Of a stretch of 35,617 nt of DNA, positions 25,401-32,000 are shown one piece after another. Location of the stretch: NCBI GenBank assembly GCA_035325905.1, contig DAOKYY010000032.1, positions 1 to 35,617 on the forward strand. The letters run 5' to 3'. The notes below the pieces were generated by a model. The model was given only the letters and a program-made list of their open reading frames with translations. It was not told the origin of the DNA and made no database searches. This DNA is from DYGX01 sp035325905. Its GTDB lineage: Bacteria > Chloroflexota > Anaerolineae > Aggregatilineales > Aggregatilineaceae. How positions within the stretch are numbered: position 1 is the stretch's first letter; each line of letters starts with the position of its first letter. The translations under genes and the position numbers were made by a program.

Positions 25401-26022
25401 CGACCTCGGCCAGCAGCGGGTCAAGCTGGCGCGCGATCTGGTCAAACTCGCTGGGCGGCGGGTAGAGCGGGCTGCTGACGATCAGATCGACGGTGCGCTC
25501 GCCTTCCGCGCCGAGAATCAGCGGCGAGCGTGTGATCACGTCCTCACTATCGGGCGCCAGCACCTGCACCAACAGATCAACGCCATCGGCGTCTACGCGC
25601 GGCACACGGATTTCATACAGCCCTGCTGCGTCGGATTGTGTCTGTCCCAGAGGGCGATCCGCCCGTCCGAGCAGCGCCTTCTCTACCGCCTGCACGCGCG
25701 CCCCGGCGATCGGCGTGCCGTCCGCCTGCGTCACGCGCCCGCGCACGACCAGCCCGCGTCCGGCAGGCGGCTCGTCGGGCCGGGGGCCGAACGGGTCGCG
25801 TCCCAGGACTTCGCCCAGCCGGGCGAGGGTGCGCTCATCCAGCATCCCTGACACCGGCAGGTTGTGCTCGGCCTGGAACGCGCGCAGCGCGAACGCGGTG
25901 CTGCGTCCAAATTCGCCTTCCGGGTCCTCCGGCGCAAACCCGGCGGATTTGAGCGCCTCTTGCAGCAGGCGCACGTCGCGCCCGCGCATCTCGATCTTGA
26001 GTTCACGACGTAGTGGTGGCAT
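16459..26022 (-). CDS. Tc toxin TcA-type channel protein with N-terminal peptidoglycan-binding domain
   Basis: A 3187-residue TcA subunit, longer than the usual ~2500. In this family five TcA chains form the bell-shaped translocation channel that binds target cells and injects the TcC payload. Residues about 8-74 are a peptidoglycan-binding-type domain (MRGRDVRLLQEALKSAGF, FGRSTAFALRAFQ). About 92-180 is a carboxypeptidase-regulatory/Ig-like strand domain. The VRP1 region carries C644, C646 and C649 (FCACEHCRSVFSPAAYL). About 1510-1610 is the ABC-toxin N-terminal region, and about 1655-1710 a neuraminidase-like part (YYYRRWFEGRRWTPWQPIP). About 2450-2560 holds LLGYWDTVADRLFKIRHCMN and the helical pore shaft, about 2640-2770 long coiled coils, and about 2840-3187 the TcB-binding domain. 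I chose the ATG at 26022 (AGGAGCAAGGG upstream) over a GTG at 26061. It lies 40 bases after the BC gene in the same operon. No signal peptide is present. Confidence 0.93.
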   Translation of the reverse strand: MPPLRRELKIEMRGRDVRLLQEALKSAGFAPEDPEGEFGRSTAFALRAFQAEHNLPVSGMLDERTLARLGEVLGRDPFGPRPDEPPAGRGLVVRGRVTQADGTPIAGARVQAVEKALLGRADRPLGQTQSDAAGLYEIRVPRVDADGVDLLVQVLAPDSEDVITRSPLILGAEGERTVDLIVSSPLYPPPSEFDQIARQLDPLLAEVDLNALDRDSLALLAGKTGLSPLRVTHYVQARRFAAQGRVPPEVYYGLFRANLPVNKPALVAQDNALLAEALTTASRAGAIDPALAEKPEAVAKLVARLNTEAIDDLIKQPALSDGTPSLGAFVSLAGLSDNQQRAFVQLVQTHDAPGREFWKRLEADPAFDEQAVRSVRLAAQLGTLTFNNAPLMADLHQRLRDAESAGDPLRGLVGLDQRDWLRMIEEATGPDGRPVIPAGIPVSGEEKPAEAYARTMARVIEDTYPTATIAARLDEEDFEGAAQVRAFLDRAPDYEIRETSVRRYAQTHEVEIDPAEQAAVERVQRVFALAPRFERYDSMRPLLAKGVDSAYAIKTMGERRFMQTFGETMGEAEAHVVYSNAAQKTALTTALFAKYGAQFNNLPMAVLPGMNIPGVLGEIGNILGPELAMDFATWEGLFGSADFCACEHCRSVFSPAAYLVALLKFLRDRGALDELAARRADIGNVELNCHNTHTTLPYVDLVSEVLEGFIAGAADIHQTEGEASDLRVHPEHINADAYTELESRVYPWVLPFGLWTEEARAYLQPLDVTRHAIMDRFNPALPEDRNVAAWLPIAIERLGLLEAERDILLDGAFHTSHWNSVPLNSLRTVRTLLDTARISFLELRQMIGTRFVNGDGALVIDYVVGEGEEAELTCDLTEARIEALTTGHLNRIERFIRLRRKLGWSVYELDVVLTALGGALNAQTLVNLSFIHALRERLEVDLPVIASWVAGLDTRPYLGDDDEQHPSYYAALFLNRTVGGADEVAPFEPESLGGAAIDDHEAAILAALQIITAEELALIRERRLADGALSLANLSEMHRVATFKRALKISVRDLLDLLDLTGLNPFSAASLYDALRVIDVLDTIEAAGFTLPELGYLLRHEFDANRRVAPSEAQIAVFLTQLRAGLQRIHASFQAAPDPGGEITSRLLGAVVAPDDLLPALALLYGVAPASELPADPAAFLDARFAPFIPDATARADVIARLADDTDPGYLQPEVEQAARFALVLEPLAAYLRGINSVALVQQMAADFLEIELGASDLLLGGLIRSVADAAQPASAIFLADAFLDSTDAITAAAFPDAFAMLYRLHKTALLITRLAIPTDELAWIVSSRAQFGWLDFNALPVAPNGGAALFDPWLRLARLFILGQEMPSGAPSLFDLLRQADAGGNAAAFEAFLTALAGRTRWNRADLDTLIDAAHFDLDDFDADWSGASALDHLMRLHAAFRVLRRLGVPAAMAWGWTAQPVTRAMAAEVKQAARAKYSATQWLSVAEPIRDGLRERQRQALVEAAIQQLDDPAIRDTNDLYAHFLMDVEMAPCMLTSRLVFATGAVQLFIQRVFLNLEDGVSFSTEDAAQWAWMKNYRVWEANVKVFITPENWIEPELRPEKSVFFAELEGELLQNDITLETAELAYQGYLEKLDEVARLEVVGAYNENDTGTLHVVARTKGAPQKYYYRRWFEGRRWTPWQPIPLDIEAPIVTPVVYNRRLYLFWFITQVLAEESVPGDDGHAPDRYLEIKLAWSQFRQRKWTPKRMSDVVVQSTRTRSASSEMLRPEAWRPRPIIQPNGDLMIAVERSYASGGGETYLNSATIQSGSPNGFLFVNDGQVERGVRDFAALPIPVYNGGSWSYFYASSPTANFSESGLRLRGLNQSWQNVLKTVPHPFRVTTPLQYTDYNSSAPLFFEDKHRTYFVVPEHQYGKLPPYLGDYAIDVNPQVFLEMDKPIPFEDLVWGSLIGGRIPVPRPPDGDPVYVPSQPGDGLINVLPQLGDGLIAPETIADTLGRAGTLVDPGSVLNVVTTPGAVLGGNVRVPYEQIDLGSLTQTTAGISGAMPGLVSGSFGGVMDQPLLAMRSMPLLRADASTQTRALSGASAAGVAIQAADLAFANASWEMAVNPAIWGWGNVYKRTVYTFYGFYHPYVPFLIKQLNRYGVEGLLNPREHGEAHALRRQLLREPSNQEFDDLYTLDSAINDDDLPVEEFDFEYGTPYSIYNWELFFHIPFIIANKLSQNRRFEEAQKWYHFIFDPTDNSDVAPEMNRYRFWKIKPFFLNTDIQTIEQLLRLLSSNDPADQKLRKQLEDQVKDWRRNPFQPHLIAEQRVIAYQKAIVMKYLDNLIAWGDTLFRQDTRESVNEATQIYILAAEILGKQPEKVPAPEGDPTIGGQPVRTFNDLAPHLDALDNALVRLESELTGTTGLGAADALTLGGDGAAPDEAPVHEIAGSTLFFCIPPNEKLLGYWDTVADRLFKIRHCMNIEGVERQLALFAPPIDPALLVRAAAAGIDLSSVLTDLNAPRPHYRFNTMLQKAVELTGEVRSLGAALLAALEKRDAEKLALLRQSHAEDLLKATRTVRKRQIDEAKEAIAGLTFSLQSAQERQRFYANRKPLIPNEKLHLSKMEAATVFDTLSQGSSLVASVLAIIPDFDLGAEGGFSSPVVKASFGGTNLSRVANIMSQIHGMMATLERASAQRASTLASYDRRQEEWNFSRDQARIESKSLERQLEAARIRLAIAEQELANQELQIEQSDEIDEFMRDKFTNQDLYNWMITQLSTIYFQCYQLAYDLAQRAEKAYQHELADYSATFIQFGYWDSLKKGLLAGDRLYYDLRRMEAAYLDSHKRELELTRTISLAQIDPAALIQLRETGSCEFETPEALFNLDYPSHYLRRIKSLSVTIPCVTGPYTSVSATLTLLGNRIRVSTVDPQDPYTGADDARFITNIGGIQAIATSTGRNDAGLFELSYNDPRYLPFEGVGAIGRWRLEMNAAYRAFDYSTISDVLLHVRYTARDGGRAVRDLVVPELADRVNEIANLTAHTGLYHFISFKREQRTALHQLLHPAGAEDHATTLTLARDHFPYIFQGQTLDIDRAVLLLRLRDAALYDDGQPLAVEITRGDGAAGSQDLLTAGAAFGGLPHAEYTHLSGEIETTEDWTLHITPEAVAALPAALRQTVTIEGANIARLRADRIEDIGLLIHYTVD

Positions 26023-26062
26023 AGTCCCTTGCTCCTGAACGCTGGCGCCCGGTGGCGGCACG

Positions 26063-29000
26063 CTAATGCAAGCTGAACGGGATGGTCAGGTGCGCCCCGA
26101 CAGCCGGGCCGCTGGCCTGCGGGATCAGGCCGACGCTGAAGATCGTCAGCCGGCTTTCCGAGTAACGGAAGTACGAGTAGCCCAGCGCCGGGCCGGAAGG
26201 CAGCTTCGGATCGTCCGGCAACTGGTAAAGCTGGCGGTAGATGGGCGGCACCGGCGATGGATCGGGGCCGATGTCGATACCGGGCACGTAGGTCAGGCCA
26301 AAGACGTGCGCCGACGCGCTCAGCCCTTCTTCCGACGTGAGCGAGAACCGCCCGGTGGCGTAGGTCAGCGGCGGGATATAGCCCGCCACGGTGCCTCCGA
26401 AGCGGTACGCGCCGGTCGTGAAGTCCGCCGTGCCGCTCGCCGCCAGCCGCAGCGAAGGGATACCGAGCAGCGTCAGCCTCCCGCTGGCATTGATGTCCAC
26501 GCCGCTCTCGCGCAGCTGGCCGGTCGCGCTGAGGTTGAGCCGCGCCAGGTTGAGCGCCGCCAGCTCGCTGCGCAGCCGGAGCTGGCCGCCTTCCAGCAGC
26601 TCGGCCCGGCCGCTGAGCGTGCCGAGCGTGAAGCCGGGCGCCTGGACCGCGCCCGTGAAGCGCACGTCGCCGGTCGCCTGGCTGAGCGACGAGCGCAGCG
26701 TCGAGCCGATGTCGCTGAACGCGATCCGCCCCGGAATGGGCGCCTCGAACTGCCCGCGCGCCAGCACGCTGCCCCAAACACCCTCTCCAACCCGGCCAAC
26801 TACTCCGAACAACTGGCCGGTCGCCGTCGCGCGGCGCGCTTCGGTGTCCAGGCGCAGCACGGCGCCCGCCTCGGCGCGGACCGGCGTGCCGCGCTCTTGC
26901 GGCTCGCTGGCGCGCTCGGCCTGCTCGCGCGGGCTGGGGAAGCGGTCATTGGGGTCGGTCCCGCGCCCGGTATCGGCGCCGACGCGCAAATTCGCGTCCA
27001 GCTCAAGCCGCGCTCCGAGGGTCAAGCTGCCGGTCGCCGAGCGCGACGGGCTGAGCAGGTTCTGGAACTGGACGCTGCCCGACACCGGGATGATGTCGGT
27101 CCGCAAGCGGATGTCCGTCAGGCGCAGCGGGCCAAGCTCCACGTCGTCATCGGTCTGCATCCCGCCCCGGTCGGAGCCGCGCACCGGGTTATCGCGCGCG
27201 TAGCGGTACAGGTTGGCGCCGTCCACCAGCCCGGCGGGATCGGGCGCGGTCCAGCGGCCCAGCCAGGGCGCGTAGTAGCGCGCGCCCATCGCGTACAGGC
27301 AGGTTACGTCGTCCTGCTCGCGGCCCGTGTAGCGATACCGTTTGCGCTGGACTTCGGCTAGCGTCCGCCCGGCCTGGTACGAGGTCGCGCCGTAGGGGTA
27401 GTATTCCTCGTAGCTGATCACCGCCGCCGTATCGTCCAGCTCCAGCGCCGCCGAAAGCTGGTGATTGCCATGCTGGTAGCGGTGGAGTGTCTCCGGGACG
27501 GTGCCGGGCGCGTCGGCGTCGAGCGTCTTAGTCTCGACCAGCGCGATCATGCGCCGGTCGTCCATGATCGGCAGCGTCTCGCGCTCCAGGCGCCGCGCGC
27601 CGGACGCGATCACCGTGCGGCGGAATAGCTCCAGCCCGCCGAGGTAGAGTCGCTCCTCGCGCAGCCCCCCGCGCTCGACCACCGTTCGGACGCGCTGCCC
27701 CTGCGCATCGTAGACGAAATACGCCTCGCTCGTCCCGCGCCGGACGTGCCGCAGGCGGTCGTCGAAATCCCATTCGCTCAGGTCCAGATGCGGCAGCGAC
27801 AGGTTGCCGTGCGCGTCGTGCGCGTAGCTGAATGTCGCGCCGCCAACCGTCACCTCGTCGAGCCGGTTGCTGTCCGCCGCGTAGGTGTAGGTCTGCGTCC
27901 ACTGCTGCAAGAAGGCTCCGTTCCCGGCGCTGTGCGCGATCTCCAGCAGGTTTCCCACGTCGTCGTAGGTGTACTGCTGGCGGTAGCGGCGCAGCGCATT
28001 CGCGTCGCCGGGGTGTGGCAGGTGGCGGCGGAAGGTATCGCACGGGTCAGGCGGCTGGTTTTGGCCGATATGCTCGCGCCCCTCGGCGCGCGTCAGGCGG
28101 TAGAGCGCGTCGTACTCGTATCGCTGCGCCGGATCGACCGCCGCGCCGTTGAAATAGACGGTCTGCTGCGCGTCGTCGCGCACGGTCGTGATGTTGCCCG
28201 CCGGATCGTAGGTGTAGCGCAGGCGCTGGAGGTCTTCCGCGCCGCCGCCCTGCGGGCGCGTGGTGCGTAGCTCGGTCAGGCGCAGCGTCAGCGGATCGTA
28301 GCTGTACGTCGTGACCGCGCCGTTGCCATAGGCGATCTGTGTCCGGCTGCCGCGCGCGTCGTAATCGACATCGCTGACAAAGCGCGTCGGCGCGCCTGAC
28401 CCACGCAGGCGCACGTCCACCGTTTCGAGCAGCCCCGCCTCGTTATAGGCGGGCATGATCACGCTGGCGGGCAGCGCGGCGTGATGCGGCGTGCGCAGCT
28501 CGACCGGGCGGTTAAGCGCATCGTAAGCAGTGCGCGTCTCGTACACCTCGGCGTCGAGCAGCGCCAGCGGATCGGCCACGTTCCAACCGAGCGTGTCCCG
28601 GTAATCGGACGCCAGCCGCCGGGTCGTGTGCAGCAGGTTGCCCTTGAAGTCGTACTGCTCGTTCGTGACCAGCCCCGCCTGGTCGAAGACGCGGTAGACG
28701 CGGCCCAGCAGATTACGCGCGACGCGGTCGGCGGGCGCCTCGGCGGAGTCGCCGTAAATCGTGCGCGCGACCAGCACGTCCGCGCCGCCGCCCGCGCTCA
28801 GCCAGCGGTGCGTTGGGCGCTGGAGCGCGTCGAACTCCAGGCGCAGGCGATGATCGCGGCTGTCCCACGAGACGAACGTGTTCCCGGCGACGTTGGGAAG
28901 CTGCCGCCGCTCGCCGCCGTCCATGCTGACCTGGCGCGCGCGCAGCCCGCCGAGGCTGTAGGTGTAAGCCATTACGGTATTTTCGCGCGCGTCGATCACG

Positions 29001-32000
29001 GCGAGCTGGTTGCCCTCGATGTCAAGCATGGTGCGCGTCGGGATTGGCCCTGCCCCGGCGTCGGCGACGGTGTAGACCACCCGCCCCAGCGCGTCGAGGT
29101 GCTCGACGGTCGGCGTGTCGGCGTGCCGCGCGGCGAGCCAGGCCGCGCGCTGCGCCGGGTCGGCTGGCTCAGGATCAGCGTCGGGATCGGGGCTGCCGAG
29201 CGCGGCATACCACGCGCTTTCGCGCACGGTGTCGTTGCGGTCGTAGCGCGCGATCATCCAGGGTGTGAACGCGACGCGCTCGATCGTCCCGTCGGGCAGA
29301 TCGACGCGCACCAGCCGCCCTAGCGGGTCGTACAAACGCTCGTCGCTGACTCCCACCTCGACCAGCGCCCGCTCGCTTTCATAGGCGGGCGTGACGCTGA
29401 AATACGGCTCGAACTGCTTGACCACGCTGCCCCGGTTGTTGAGGACGGTCCGCCCGCTGCCAACCCAGCGCAGCGCGGGCGAGGTATCGACCTCGATCAC
29501 CTGCCCGCCCGCGTCAAGCGTGCGCGCGGGGCCAGGCTCGGCCTGGCGCTTAGTCAGCGCAAGCTGCCCGTGCCCGTCCGTGTACTCAAACGTGATCTGC
29601 GCCGGCGCGGCGGCCTGATGGCGCTCCTTACGCTCGGTCCGCACGACGTTGGGCTGCGCGCTCGTCATCCAGCGCGCCAGGTCGTAATCGTAGCGCGCAG
29701 TCGGGTCGTCGAGCGTGTCGCCCAACCCCGCGCCGTCGGGACCGGCGACCGCCAGGGCGCGGACGATCCCCAGCTCGTCGGCGGCGATACGCGTCACGTT
29801 GAGGTTCGGCCCGATCTCGGCGACAGGGGCCAGCAGCCGCGCGTCGTTTTCGAACTGCGTCAGGTTGCCCGCGAAATCGGTCCGCGCCGCGATCAGCAGG
29901 TGATCGGCGTCGTAGGTCACGCTGGCGACATCGCCAAAGGGGTTGATCTGGCGCACCGCCAGCAGGAACGGCGTGCCGTACTCGACCCGGTCGGACGGCT
30001 GCCACCAGTTGGCGTCGCCCTCGCTGTGGATATAACCGCCCTCGACCATCCGGGCGTCGTCCACGTCCGCCCCGTAGATCGCGGCCAGCAGCCCCGGCGT
30101 GAACGCCAGCCGCAAGGACTGGCGCACCAGCCCGCGCGCCTGGATCGTGCCCAGCGGCAGCGCGGCGGCTCCGGCGTCGCCGGCGAACAGCGTGCGCGTG
30201 TGCTCCACCAAGCGGCGCTGCGGCGAGCCGTCCGGCGCAGCCTCGTAAGCAAGATCGGCGGCGGCTTCGGCTTCGGCGCGCAGCGTCCCGCGCGTGTAGA
30301 TCGCGCCCGCCGGGTCAACGCCGGTCAGCTCGTAGCTGCGCACCTCGCACGGGACGCGCAGGCGATAGGCAGTATCGGTCTCGACATCGTTGGTGTACCC
30401 GGTCACGCTATAGAGCACGCTGCGCCGGTTCTGATCGGCCTGCACCTCCGGCGGCAGGGCTGGATCGTCCGCGCCGCGCCCGTAGGCGGCGCTCGCCGCT
30501 TGCGTGACGTTGCCGAACTCGTCCACGGCCAGCGTCAGCGAGTGGGTGATGCGCGGCTCGGCGGTCCCGCGCTCGTCGTGGACGGTCAGCGCCTCGGCCT
30601 GCGTAACCAGAAACACGGCGTAACGGTTCGCGCCACGCGGCTGCACCCGGTCGATACGATAGGTCGTCTGCGCGCTCGAATACGGCTGCCCGGCTTCGGG
30701 CGCGCCGTCCTGCGCGTAGATTTCCTGGCGCAGCACGCGGCCCTTGCAGGCGCGCGCCGCCTCGCGCCGCTCCTCCGGCGACAGATCGCCGGGCAGCGCC
30801 GGGTCCGGCAGGCGCACGCCAGGCGGATCGGGGTGCGCCTCGTCGGTGTAGGCGCTGATCAGGCGCTCGTGGTCGAGCAGCGCGCCGGTGTGGTACCAGG
30901 TGCGCGTCAGGACCGGCGGCTGGTGCAGGCGCTCGTCGACGACGTTGGCCGCGTCGCGTCGCACCCAGCGCGCAAAGCTCTCGCCGTCGAGCCGGTCCAC
31001 CCGCCCGAAGCCACGGAACTCGCGCTCGGCGGCGTCGTAATAGCCGTGATGGTAGCTGTACGAGGTGACTAGCTCGGTTTCGGTGACGTCGTCGCGCGTC
31101 GTGACGCGCTCGACCACCTGGACCGGGAACGGCAGCCGCGTCGCCCAGGGCGCCCCGGCGCGCTCGTCTTCGAGGTAAAAACGGGTTGACGGCGCGTACT
31201 CAAGCGTAACGATCTTGCCGCTGTTGTTACGGTACTCGGTCAGCAGATGCGGCTTGCGGCTGCCCATCAGGTCGATGTAGCGCACCGGCGCGGGCGCGTC
31301 AGCGGGCGCAGGCGACGACCAGACCAGGCACACCGTCCCGGTGCCCAGCAGGTCGGCGGTCTGCACACCGGCCAGCCCGTCCACACCGGGAAAGGTCGCG
31401 ATCACGCGCGGCGCGGCGCTGAAGGCGTTGCCGCTCTCGTTGAGCCACACGCGGCAGCCATCCGGCCCGAAATAGAGCGCGTCCGCCGCGCCAGAGCCGT
31501 CCACGTCCGCCAGCCGCAGCCAGCGCGGGTCAAAACGATCGGGCGCGTCGAACACCGGCGCGCGGCCCATCGCCACCTTCGCGCCGAAGCGCCCGTAGCC
31601 CAGGTTCGGCCAGTAGCACAGCTCGCCGTTGCGCGCGCGGACGATGTCCGCCAGCCCGTCGCCGTTCATGTCCGCCAGGTGGATCGACTGCTCGGCATCG
31701 GCGAAGATCACCGCCGGTCCGGCGTCTTCGTCCATCGTCCGCCGCACGAAGCGCGACGCGCCCCAGCCCGCTTCACCCAGGCCCGGATACCAGACCAGCG
31801 CCTGATCCTCGGTGATCAACAGGTCGGCGAGACCGTCGCCGGTCACGTCCAGCAGCCGGGCGTTGGGGTCGTTGAGATCGACGGTCGGCAGCGAAGTGAA
31901 GGGCCGAAACGGCTCCCACGCGCCGTCCTGCGCTAGCGCGAAAAAGCCGCGCGGCTCGGCGTCGAGGCTGACCAGCGCGCGCGTGCCGTCGCCGCGCACA

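Noticed and set aside
26023..26061. GTG start at 26061 for TcA
   Set aside because: The ATG at 26022 has the better ribosome binding site and the first 13 residues of the longer form show no domain sequence.
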